From Erythrobacteraceae bacterium (GTDB taxonomy: Bacteria; Pseudomonadota; Alphaproteobacteria; Sphingomonadales; Sphingomonadaceae): a stretch of DNA of 61,976 bases. The notes beneath the pieces were generated by a model. That model ran no database searches. It saw only the letters and a list, made by a program, of their open reading frames with translations, and was not told where the DNA came from. Made by a program: the position numbers and the translations under genes. The stretch is from the NCBI GenBank assembly GCA_024642525.1, contig JAHEAX010000013.1:1-61976 (forward strand). Direction: 5' to 3'. This document shows, piece by piece, positions 21,246 through 28,107 of this stretch; positions within the stretch are counted from its first letter, which is position 1; each line of letters begins with the position of its first letter.

Positions 21246-21626
21246 ATGCTGAAACTGACCTATTGCCTGATGCGCAGGCCCGAAATGACCCGTGCGGAAT
21301 TCCAGCATTACTGGCGCACCACCCATGCGCCGCTGGTGCAGGCAGCAAAGGAAGCGCTGGGCATACGCCGGTATGTCCAGTCTCACACGGTGGACAGCGC
21401 CATCGGGGCAGCAACGTCAGACGCGCGCGGCGTGCCTCATGGTGACGGCGCGGATTTCGACGGGGTGGCGCAGCTGTGGTTCGACAGCGAGGAAGCGCTG
21501 GCTGAAACCCTCGCCAAGCCGGAAGCGGCGCGGCACGGCGCAATACTGATGGAGGATGAAGCGAAGTTCATCGATTTTTCCCGCTCCCGCTCTTTCATGG
21601 GTCACGAACACGACATCATCGGCTGA
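21246..21626 (+). CDS. EthD domain-containing protein
   Basis: A 126-residue ferredoxin-like (dimeric alpha/beta barrel) protein of the EthD family. The typical opening KLTYCLMRRPEMTRAEFQHYW is followed by the TTHAPLV motif, with the conserved His of the family. EthD relatives include the helper of the EthB P450 in ether degradation, and polyketide cyclase-like or monooxygenase-like proteins. It is the third gene in a short run with the dioxygenase-like and GFA genes. The reaction is unknown. Confidence 0.85.
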   Translation: MLKLTYCLMRRPEMTRAEFQHYWRTTHAPLVQAAKEALGIRRYVQSHTVDSAIGAATSDARGVPHGDGADFDGVAQLWFDSEEALAETLAKPEAARHGAILMEDEAKFIDFSRSRSFMGHEHDIIG

Positions 21627-21627
21627 A

Positions 21628-21650
21628 GGGGCAGCTTTGCGGGCTGCCCC
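21628..21650. terminator. Stem-loop between convergent genes
   Basis: GGGGCAGC at 21628-21635 pairs perfectly with GCTGCCCC at 21643-21650 around a seven-base loop. It lies between the EthD gene and the convergent membrane-protein gene. There is no T-run, so intrinsic termination is uncertain. Confidence 0.35.
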
Positions 21651-21666
21651 CGCCCCACGTGCCTGA

Positions 21667-22422
21667 TCAGACAGGCGCGATGCCCAATATCTGCCGCACC
21701 AGCACCGGCCAGAAATCCGAAACGTAGATCAGCGGCGTTGCGACAAACACTGCAATATAGGCTGGCACGCCAATCGCCAGCACCCGGTGCAGCCGCCTGC
21801 GTGTGGCATAATCATATGCTGCTGCTGCAAGGATAAGCAGGATTGGCCCCGCCCAGTTGACCAGCAGCAAACCGGGCAGGCTTTCGCCCATCATCTTGCC
21901 CAGATACGGCCCCCACCAGCGCGAAAACCCCGCCGCCAGAATGACCGATGTTGCCAGCAAAATATACCGTTTGTGCGCTGGCGGGTCGGTCCGTTTCAGA
22001 AACGCCATCGTCGCCGTGATGGTGAACAGCACCACGCCGGTAAGCGGGACGATGTAGAACCGCACATTCTCGGGATTCTGGGCTGCGTAGAAACGCTGGC
22101 TGAACGCCTCTGCCGCCAGACCGGAAATCGCCATGACAGGGATCAGCGCCACGATGACGATGCCGATTGTCTGGTGCAGTTTTGGCCGTTTGAACCGGAT
22201 AAGCAGGATTTGCACCGTCAGCACCGTCATCCATGCAAAAAACGACCACACGTGGACCACCAGCGATACAGGCGCAGGATAATCGGCCACACCGGTAAAC
22301 CGCTCGGTGATGGATGGCGAAAATCCGAAGCCGATGGCGACCCATGCAACGATGATGAAAGCGAGAAAAAACGCCCGGTCATTCTTGTGCCAGGCAGCAA
22401 AAGTGGTTGCGGATGTGGACAT
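21667..22422 (-). CDS. Seven-helix membrane protein of unknown function
   Basis: A 251-residue inner-membrane protein with about seven hydrophobic segments. Conserved-looking polar residues inside the membrane include HVWSFFAWM in helix 2 and the LHQTIG loop after it, a layout reminiscent of small heme- or quinone-linked families such as DUF2306. I am not certain of that assignment. The ATG at 22422 is chosen because the earlier frame start adds a Gly/Arg-rich segment without a ribosome site. It is transcribed alone on the minus strand. Confidence 0.75.
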   Translation of the reverse strand: MSTSATTFAAWHKNDRAFFLAFIIVAWVAIGFGFSPSITERFTGVADYPAPVSLVVHVWSFFAWMTVLTVQILLIRFKRPKLHQTIGIVIVALIPVMAISGLAAEAFSQRFYAAQNPENVRFYIVPLTGVVLFTITATMAFLKRTDPPAHKRYILLATSVILAAGFSRWWGPYLGKMMGESLPGLLLVNWAGPILLILAAAAYDYATRRRLHRVLAIGVPAYIAVFVATPLIYVSDFWPVLVRQILGIAPV

Positions 22423-22589
22423 GTAAAATCTCCCCCCGCGACCCAAGCCGTAAGGGAATCATATTAGCGTGCCTGCGTCAATGTGTGCGCGCAGCGGTGT
22501 TACCAGCCCGTCAGCCCGCCTTTTTGCATATCGGGTTCCGTAACATGGCAGCTGGCCCTATAGGCGAGGTCCAATCGACAGGACATCAC

Positions 22590-22745
22590 ATGGCAGACCT
22601 TTATCTCAAGAACCTGGAATCCGAGCGCAAGGCGCTGTGGGCCACTTGCCGCCTGAAGGGGCTGGCAAAGGACACGCCCGAACGCCAGCGGATTGCGGCA
22701 ATCGACGAACAGATTGCTGCACACAAGGCCAAGAAGGCAGGCTGA
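22590..22745 (+). CDS. Small conserved-looking basic protein (51 residues)
   Basis: A 51-residue, highly charged, helical protein (MADLYLKNLESERKALW ... AHKAKKAG) beginning at the ATG at 22590 after an AGGACA ribosome site. Only two bases separate its stop from the following lipoprotein gene, which supports it being real. There are no cysteines or membrane segments. No family is recognised and no function can be given. Confidence 0.65.
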   Translation: MADLYLKNLESERKALWATCRLKGLAKDTPERQRIAAIDEQIAAHKAKKAG

Positions 22746-22747
22746 CA

Positions 22748-23206
22748 ATGTCTGCTGCCAACTTCATGCAACGTGCCTGCCTTATCGCGGCCATCACTGG
22801 CCTTGCCGCGTGCCAGCAGGATGCAGGCAGCGGTGCAAATGTGCCGGGCGGCGGCAAGCCAACCGCAGCCTATGATGGCATCGCCCAGGGCGATACGGTG
22901 CGCTTTACCGGCACAGAGCCGTTCTGGGGCGGCAGCATTTCAGGGTCCATGCTGACCTATTCCACGCCTAAAAACCCTGACGGCCAGACATTTTCGGTCG
23001 AAAGATTTGCCGGAAATGGCGGGCTGGGTTTTACAGGCAAAATGGACAAAGCTGCCTTCAATATGGCGGTGACGCCGGGCAATTGCAGCGACGGCATGTC
23101 GGACAGGACATATCCCTTCGTCGTCACGCTGCAACTGGGTGAAGAAACCCGCAATGGCTGCGGCTGGACCGATAGCCAGCCCTTCAAAGGCGATGCCAAT
23201 CCCTGA
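22748..23206 (+). CDS. Lipoprotein with COG3650-like domain
   Basis: A 152-residue exported protein with a lipobox (GLAAC, Cys22). After a short Gly-rich linker it has the motif FTGTEPFWGGSI. This is typical of the small beta-barrel domain of uncharacterised membrane lipoproteins (COG3650-like). It ends with two Cys in NGCGW and an earlier GNCSDGMSD, which could form a disulfide. The start overlaps closely with the preceding 51-residue gene. The function is unknown. Confidence 0.8.
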   Translation: MSAANFMQRACLIAAITGLAACQQDAGSGANVPGGGKPTAAYDGIAQGDTVRFTGTEPFWGGSISGSMLTYSTPKNPDGQTFSVERFAGNGGLGFTGKMDKAAFNMAVTPGNCSDGMSDRTYPFVVTLQLGEETRNGCGWTDSQPFKGDANP

Positions 23207-23286
23207 AATCCACAGGTGGATTTGCCCGGATGCACCGGGGCGCTTAAGAAGCTATCTGGGTCGCTCCTATGGGGGAGGGTTCAATC

Positions 23287-23676
23287 ATGCTTGGCAAATA
23301 CAGCTATATGCAAGTCGCACTGTTCGTTTTCGGCGCGATATTCTGCCTGGTCTATCCGCTTGCTTTGGTATGGCCTGCAGGCTGGATGTGGCACGAAGGT
23401 GCGCCATACGATTCCCAATATTACATGATGATCGTGGGGGTTTACGCCACGCTTGGCATTTTCCTGATCCGAGCGGCGGCCAATCCGGCGGCGCATGGGT
23501 CGCTTATCCAGTTCACGATCTGGTCCAGCGTGGTCCATGCGGTGATCATGGCCATCCAGGCCATGGGGAATCCGATGCACGGCGGGCATCTGCTGGGCGA
23601 TGTGCCGGCGTTGTTGCTGGTGGCCGTGGTGCTGGGCGTGCTTTCGCGCAGCGGAGAGGCAAAGGCTGCAGCCTGA
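23287..23676 (+). CDS. Small four-helix membrane protein (DUF6632-like)
   Basis: A 129-residue integral membrane protein with four hydrophobic segments. It has a WPAGWMWHEGAPYDSQYY loop between helices 1 and 2 and a His-rich NPMHGGHL loop before helix 4. It looks like the DUF6632 group, recalled from memory and not confirmed. The ATG at 23287 follows a strong GGGGGAGGG site. A very strong terminator follows directly. Confidence 0.75.
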   Translation: MLGKYSYMQVALFVFGAIFCLVYPLALVWPAGWMWHEGAPYDSQYYMMIVGVYATLGIFLIRAAANPAAHGSLIQFTIWSSVVHAVIMAIQAMGNPMHGGHLLGDVPALLLVAVVLGVLSRSGEAKAAA

Positions 23677-23681
23677 CAATA

Positions 23682-23730
23682 CAGCGCCCCGCCTGCATCG
23701 CATTTGCCATGCAGGCGGGGCGCTGTTTTT
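23682..23730 (+). terminator. Strong intrinsic terminator
   Basis: A 17-base perfect inverted repeat (starting CAGCGCCCCGCCTGCAT at 23682) is closed by its complement ending at 23725 and followed by five T residues. It ends the transcript of the preceding membrane-protein gene. Confidence 0.92.
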
Positions 23731-23805
23731 CAAAATGGCGTCTGACAAATCTGGCGGTGCGAAACGCGCCGCGACTTTCCATTTTCAAGAAAGGGTCTGG
23801 TCCAT

Positions 23806-24276
23806 ATGAAACATTTGGGATCGAAGCTTGGCTTGCTGGCCATTGGCATGATGCTGCAGGCACCTGCCGCACAGGCGCATGAGGGCAAGCATACCATCAT
23901 GCCCGAAGATGCGGCCGCGTTGGAATTCCAGAATGCGGTCGGATATTCCGATGCCGTGATCGTGGGCGACATCATCTACATGTCGGGCGTGGTCGCCGTG
24001 CCGCAGGAAGGCGAGGCGAATATGGTGCCCGCATTCACCCGTGCGTTCGATCAACTTGGCAAGACCCTTGCCCGCGCCGGTGCAGGGTGGGACGACGTGG
24101 TGGAATTCAGCACGTTTCACACCAATCTGGCAGAGCAGCTGGATGAATTCGTGGAAGTAAAGAACCGATATGTCAAAGCGCCGTTCCCGGCGTGGACCGC
24201 GCTGGGTGTTTCCAGTCTCTACGAACCTGCCGCCCTGGTGGAAATCAAGATAATTGCCCGCAAACCGGCGGAGTGA
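23806..24276 (+). CDS. Exported RidA/YjgF family protein
   Basis: A 156-residue Rid-family protein. Family members hydrolyse reactive enamine/imine intermediates, usually in the cytoplasm. Here a clear signal peptide (residues 1-24, ending AAQA-HE) precedes the Rid domain, which includes the motifs IYMSGVVAVP and FPAWTALGVSSLYEPAALVE. The usual catalytic Arg of the RidA subfamily (in RxxxxV near the C-terminus) is not evident; Ser or Tyr sits in this region. It is probably a periplasmic member of one of the other Rid subgroups with an unknown role. Confidence 0.85.
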   Translation: MKHLGSKLGLLAIGMMLQAPAAQAHEGKHTIMPEDAAALEFQNAVGYSDAVIVGDIIYMSGVVAVPQEGEANMVPAFTRAFDQLGKTLARAGAGWDDVVEFSTFHTNLAEQLDEFVEVKNRYVKAPFPAWTALGVSSLYEPAALVEIKIIARKPAE

Positions 24277-24331
24277 ATGGAAGCGCGCGGCAGGCAGCGC
24301 GGATTATCCGCCCACCTGCCGCGGCACCAGA

Positions 24332-25009
24332 TCAGCTGACGCGCTTCAGCAGTTTATCGGCGGCTTCTTCGGATGATGCCGGGTTCTGGCCGGTGATCAG
24401 CAGCCCGTCTTCCAGCACGTAGGATGCCCAGTCATCGCCCTTGGAATATGTGCCGCCCTGTTCGGCAAGCATGTCTTCCAGCAGGAATGGCACCACGTCG
24501 GTCAAGCCGACACCTTCTTCCTCGCTATTGGAAAAACCGGTGACCTTGCGCCCCTTGACCAGCGGTTCGCCATCCGGGCCCTTGACGTGGCGCAGCGCGG
24601 CCGGTGCATGGCACACCAGTGCCACGGGCTTGTCGGCCGCAATGGCATTTTCGATAATCGCAATGGAAGTGGCGCTTTCGGCCAGGTCCCACATCGGGCC
24701 ATGGCCGCCGGGGTAGAAGACGGCATCGTAATCGGTAACGGTAATTTCCGCCAGTTTCTGCGTACGCGCCAGCGCCTTCTGGCTATCTTCATCGCCCTTG
24801 AAACGCTTGGTCGCGTCGGTCTGCGCATCGGGGGCATCGCTTTTCGGGTCCAGCGGCGGCTGCCCGCCTTCGGGGGATGCAAGCGTGATATCCGCGCCTG
24901 CATCCTTGAACACATAATAGGGTGCGGCAAATTCCTCGAGCCAGAAGCCGGTCTTTTCGCCAGTATCGCCAAGCTCGTCGTGCGATGTGAGTACCATCAG
25001 GATTTTCAT
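24332..25009 (-). CDS. DJ-1/PfpI family protein (Hsp31-like)
   Basis: A 225-residue class I glutamine amidotransferase-like protein resembling Hsp31/YhbO-type DJ-1 members. The nucleophile Cys sits in ALVCHAPAAL, with the upstream motif FYPGGHGPMWDL providing the conserved His/Gly loop. The Glu of the N-terminal strand (FWLEEFAAPYY) fits the glyoxalase III/Hsp31 catalytic set. Members protect against methylglyoxal damage or act as holding chaperones. It is a single gene on the minus strand that begins just after a GGACGATATTCCGATG context. Confidence 0.87.
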   Translation of the reverse strand: MKILMVLTSHDELGDTGEKTGFWLEEFAAPYYVFKDAGADITLASPEGGQPPLDPKSDAPDAQTDATKRFKGDEDSQKALARTQKLAEITVTDYDAVFYPGGHGPMWDLAESATSIAIIENAIAADKPVALVCHAPAALRHVKGPDGEPLVKGRKVTGFSNSEEEGVGLTDVVPFLLEDMLAEQGGTYSKGDDWASYVLEDGLLITGQNPASSEEAADKLLKRVS

Positions 25010-25092
25010 CGGAATATCGTCCTTCGATTGGGTAAGGGGGTTTACCCGGACAATGCGCCGCCCGGCGGGCTGTTCCGAAGATGGTGCGCGGG

Positions 25093-25518
25093 TTACTTGC
25101 GGGCCAGCCGTGCCGCCATGGTTACGAAGAAGGCCGTGGACCAGCCCAGCAGCAGCAATCCGTTGATCCCTTCGATCGCGCTGACCAGCCGCCAGGTGCT
25201 TGTAATATAACTATCGTCATAGCCAATGCCGGCATAGCTGATGGTGGAGAAATAGACCGCCGTTTCAAGGTCGGAAACAGCGCCCAGCCAATGGAACAAA
25301 AACGCATAAAGCCAGATTTCCATGCCATGCAAAACGAACAGGCCGATCACCAGCGTCAGCGTGACCGACAAGGTTCTGAGCGATAGTTCCGGCACATGTT
25401 GCATGCGTTCTTCCAGCGCTTCATCGCGCAGCACGCGGCGCAGCAGGATAAGACCCGCACCGTGTATGCCCACGGTCAGCAGCACCATCACGGTGGAAAC
25501 AACAAGCTGGATATACAT
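25093..25518 (-). CDS. Two-helix ion channel (Ion_trans_2-like) with altered filter
   Basis: A 141-residue membrane protein: an N-terminal helix (about 3-27), a cytoplasmic segment, then helix, pore loop and helix as in two-TM potassium channels. The pore segment YFSTISYAGIGYDD (residues 89-102) matches the layout of the potassium filter TxxTVGYGD, but has AGIGYDD in its place. Selectivity may therefore be changed. No ligand-binding or RCK domain is attached. It sits alone between the DJ-1 and YaiI genes. Confidence 0.8.
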   Translation of the reverse strand: MYIQLVVSTVMVLLTVGIHGAGLILLRRVLRDEALEERMQHVPELSLRTLSVTLTLVIGLFVLHGMEIWLYAFLFHWLGAVSDLETAVYFSTISYAGIGYDDSYITSTWRLVSAIEGINGLLLLGWSTAFFVTMAARLARK

Positions 25519-25595
25519 GCCGGCAACTGTTGTCGTTCGCGGGGCCGGCGGTCAACCGGTCTTGATATATCGCCCTCAGGAGGGTGCCGGGAAGC

Positions 25596-26081
25596 TCAGC
25601 CGGTCGTTCGCGCCAGTTTCACCAGCATCGTGTCCAGCGATTGCAGGAACTGCGACCTGTCCGCCTTGGTGAAAGGGGGAGGGCCGCCAATCGCATCGCC
25701 ACCTGCGCGCAGGTCCGCCATGATCGCACGGGTGGCAATTGCGCCCCCGATGGATGCCAGGGTGAAGGGCTTGCCATTGGGCGCCAGCACGCTCGCGCCA
25801 GATTTCAACGCGCGGTCGGCCAACAATATGTCGGATGTGATGACCACGCTTGCTGCATCGGCCTGCTCGGCAATCCAGTCATCTGCTGCATCGAAACCGT
25901 CGGACACGGTGATGCGTTCGACCATCGGGCTGTCGGGCACTCGCAAGAAGCTGTTGCTGACAATGCTGACAAAGACCTTGTGGCGCGATGCCACGCGGTA
26001 GATTTCCTCTTTCACGGGGCACGCATCTGCATCCACCAGAATGCGGAGCTTGCCTGCACTGGGATCATGGTTTGAAATCAT
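25596..26081 (-). CDS. YaiI/YqxD family protein (UPF0178)
   Basis: A 161-residue protein of the UPF0178 family, related in fold to PIN/NYN-like nucleases. The signature ILVDADACPVKEEIYR near residue 14 is followed by further acids in ITVSDGFDAADDWI and VVITSDILLADRAL, consistent with a metal site. The function is unproven. It is the last gene of a minus-strand set GFA-PhnA-YaiI, each pair overlapping by four bases (ATGA). The ATG at 26081 is chosen on that overlap. Confidence 0.9.
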   Translation of the reverse strand: MISNHDPSAGKLRILVDADACPVKEEIYRVASRHKVFVSIVSNSFLRVPDSPMVERITVSDGFDAADDWIAEQADAASVVITSDILLADRALKSGASVLAPNGKPFTLASIGGAIATRAIMADLRAGGDAIGGPPPFTKADRSQFLQSLDTMLVKLARTTG

Positions 26082-26395
26082 CTTTTCCGGACGAACTCTG
26101 CGCGCAGGACCAGCCCCTTGATGCCGGGGTAGCGGCAATCGATTTCCTGTTCGTCACCCGTCAGGCGGATGGATTTTATCAGTGTGCCTTGCTTCAACGT
26201 CTGGCCAGCGCCTTTTACAGTCAGATCCTTGATCAATGTCACCTGGTCGCCATCGGCCAGGATATTGCCGACAGCATCGCGCACCACGATGCCTTCATCA
26301 TCGGCATCAGCGCCGCGCGCTGCCAACTCGCTTGCGGTCAGCCATTCGCCGCTGGCTTCGTCATAAACATAGTCTTCATCGCCGGTTCCGCTCAT
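26078..26395 (-). CDS. PhnA-domain protein lacking the zinc ribbon
   Basis: A 105-residue protein whose C-terminal two thirds match the PhnA/YjdM domain (VVRDAVGNILADGDQVTLIK, then KQGTLIKSIRL and EFVRKR). In E. coli YjdM this domain follows a zinc ribbon with two CxxC pairs. Here the matching N-terminal segment (DYVYDEASGEWL) has no Cys. The domain has an SH3-like fold, and a direct role in phosphonate use is doubtful. It is coupled on both sides by four-base overlaps to the GFA and YaiI genes. Confidence 0.85.
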   Translation of the reverse strand: MSGTGDEDYVYDEASGEWLTASELAARGADADDEGIVVRDAVGNILADGDQVTLIKDLTVKGAGQTLKQGTLIKSIRLTGDEQEIDCRYPGIKGLVLRAEFVRKR

Positions 26396-26850
26396 GATTC
26401 GTTTTTCGCTTCCGTAAAGGTGAACCCCGCCGCAATCGCTTCTGCGATTACCTCGGGGCCGGTCTGTTTCTGGGTATCCTGCGCAAAGTCGTAGAAATGC
26501 GGCTTCTCGTCGATGAAAATCTGCTTTCCCAGCTGGATTTCACCATCAAACGGGAAAATCCCGGCGCAAAAACTGTAATGGTCCGCCGGCACATAGCGGA
26601 AATAGAGATTGCTTCCGCAAATGGAGCAAAATGCCCGCTCCGCCCAGTTAGAAGATTTGTAAACGGTGACATATTCGCTTCCGTTTATCGTGCAGGAACC
26701 GCCACTTACGCCCATAAATGGCCCGCCGCCCCATCGGCGGCACATTGTGCAATGGCAGACTTCCGCTTCCGGCCTTGCATCGTTCAGACTGACGGTAACT
26801 GCACCGCACAGGCATTGCCCGCTTGCCTTGGTGATCGTGTTTACATCCAT
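26392..26850 (-). CDS. GFA family zinc protein (second copy)
   Basis: A 152-residue GFA-fold protein. The zinc-binding cysteines are CLCGAVTVS, CHCTMCRRWGGGP and FCSICGSNLYF. It resembles the protein at 20796 only at family level. It is the first gene of the GFA-PhnA-YaiI operon, with its stop overlapping the PhnA start. The ATG at 26850 (MDVNTITK) is preferred to a longer frame that begins at 26928 with a non-family leader. Confidence 0.87.
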   Translation of the reverse strand: MDVNTITKASGQCLCGAVTVSLNDARPEAEVCHCTMCRRWGGGPFMGVSGGSCTINGSEYVTVYKSSNWAERAFCSICGSNLYFRYVPADHYSFCAGIFPFDGEIQLGKQIFIDEKPHFYDFAQDTQKQTGPEVIAEAIAAGFTFTEAKNES

Positions 26851-27143
26851 CGTCCAAACCCTTCGCAGTAGTTGGCGCTCAGGTAAAAGATATCTGCCCA
26901 AAGGCCAATTATTGCGGCCAGAGGCCACCTGGCACAGGGGCTGAATCTTTTAAAATTATGGATTTGGCCAAAGGCGTGCTAAACGCACCGTGCTGACGTC
27001 GAATACACGACGGACTTCGACGAAACCGGCCGCATGGAGACATCTGGCCAACAGCGACGACTTCCTTTTTCGAAACGACCAAAAGCACACCCGCGCCGCA
27101 ATACTGCGTGCGGGCACATTACGTTTCTCGAAGGGAAACCACT
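26851..27143. other. Intergenic region with cold-shock gene leader
   Basis: This is the longest gene-free stretch in the window. It contains the divergent promoters of the GFA operon and the cold-shock gene, and probably a long 5' untranslated leader for the latter, as is usual for csp mRNAs. There is an AT-rich patch near 26947-26962. I see no convincing promoter boxes or RNA gene. Confidence 0.5.
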
Positions 27144-27350
27144 ATGCCTACCGGAACAGTCAAGTTCTTCAACACCGACAAGGGCTTCGGCTTCATTCAG
27201 CCTGAAGACGGCGGCGATGACGCATTCGTGCACATCACTGCTGTTCACGCTGCAGGAATGCAGACGCTGGATAAAGAACAGCGCGTTAGCTACGAGCTGG
27301 AAACCGGCCGTAACGGCAAGACCTCTGCGGTCAACCTGACCAACGCCTGA
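27144..27350 (+). CDS. Cold-shock domain protein (CspA family)
   Basis: A 68-residue OB-fold RNA/ssDNA-binding protein. RNP1 is KGFGFIQP and RNP2 is DAFVHITAV, and the opening GTVKFFNTDKGFGF is the family signature. It acts as an RNA chaperone. The ATG at 27144 follows AAGGGA. A long leader upstream and a strong stem-loop downstream frame it as a single-gene transcript. Confidence 0.96.
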   Translation: MPTGTVKFFNTDKGFGFIQPEDGGDDAFVHITAVHAAGMQTLDKEQRVSYELETGRNGKTSAVNLTNA

Positions 27351-27362
27351 TTGGTTTTGACA

Positions 27363-27400
27363 GGTGCGGGGCTGCGGCAATCTGCCGTGGCCCCGCCACC
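27363..27400 (+). terminator. Stem-loop after the cold-shock gene
   Basis: A nearly perfect GC-rich hairpin: GGTGCGGGGC pairs with GCCCCGCCACC, with an inner CGGCA/TGCCG. It is followed by GGTTT and not by a long T-run, so it could also act as an mRNA-stabilising 3' structure. Confidence 0.6.
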
Positions 27401-27443
27401 GGTTTCACTACCTTTGAACTGTCACCTGCCGGGAAAGTACCGA

Positions 27444-27689
27444 ATGAGCCAGTCTTTCGAATTTTATCAGGAACGCGCCGAAGCTGCCGCAAAGGAAGCC
27501 AAGGAAGCGACTCTTGAAAACGTGCGTGAACGCGCACTTCGTTCTGAATCCGCATGGCGCGATATGGCAGACCGTGCGCGCGAAACCGATCGCGAACGCA
27601 AAATTGCCGACAAGGCACGCGCAGAACGCCGTGAAGCAGAAGCGCAGGCCGCTGAACAGCGTGCCGCTGCTGCCGAACTCGCCGGATAA
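27444..27689 (+). CDS. Small charged coiled-coil protein
   Basis: An 81-residue protein made almost wholly of Ala, Glu, Arg and Lys with heptad-like spacing (AEAAAKEAKEATLENVRER), predicted to be one long helix or coiled coil. The ATG at 27444 follows GGGAAAG. It lies just downstream of the cold-shock gene. No family is recognised. The similar pattern in many alphaproteobacterial stress-related small proteins is only an impression. Confidence 0.65.
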   Translation: MSQSFEFYQERAEAAAKEAKEATLENVRERALRSESAWRDMADRARETDRERKIADKARAERREAEAQAAEQRAAAAELAG

Positions 27690-27760
27690 ACATCCATCCA
27701 GCGCGAAATGGCGCGCCGGAGCCGATTTGCTGCCAGATTTTCGCGCCAACTGGTTTGGCG

Positions 27761-28096
27761 CTAATTCCGGTCGATTCCGGCTGCGTCCAACTCGCGGCCC
27801 AGCCGGCCTGTCAGCCACATCCACCACATCTTGAAATCAGCAGCCAGCGACCACGCTGGATAGGTGAAGGTTGCGGGCCGATTATGCTCGAGCGTGAAAT
27901 GCGCAAGCCAGGCAAAGAAGTACCCCGCCAGCGGCATGACTACGAGCCACCACCAATTGCCTGAAATTAATGCGGCCACCGCCACTGCCACCACCAGCGT
28001 TGTGCCGATGTAATGCAGCGCGCGGGTGCCCTTCTTGCTGTGTTCGCCAAGGTAGAACGGCCAGAATTCTGCAAAGCTGCTATATTTCCGTTCCAT
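27761..28096 (-). CDS. Mpo1-like/DUF962 membrane protein
   Basis: A 111-residue membrane protein with two to three hydrophobic helices. The DUF962 pattern is clear: a start SFAEFWPFYLGEHSKKGTR, a first His (ALHYIGTT), then WLAHFTLEHNRPATF. The yeast member Mpo1 is an iron-dependent dioxygenase for 2-hydroxy fatty acids, and the conserved His residues fit a similar metal site. It starts 11 bases after the S41 peptidase stop and is likely in the same transcript. Confidence 0.87.
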   Translation of the reverse strand: MERKYSSFAEFWPFYLGEHSKKGTRALHYIGTTLVVAVAVAALISGNWWWLVVMPLAGYFFAWLAHFTLEHNRPATFTYPAWSLAADFKMWWMWLTGRLGRELDAAGIDRN

Positions 28097-28107
28097 CACT
28101 TCCTCCG

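Noticed and set aside
27743-27761. GCGCCAA/TTGGCGC hairpin as a terminator near the Mpo1-like gene
   Set aside because: A 7-base stem exists but no T-run follows on either strand, so termination is not supported.
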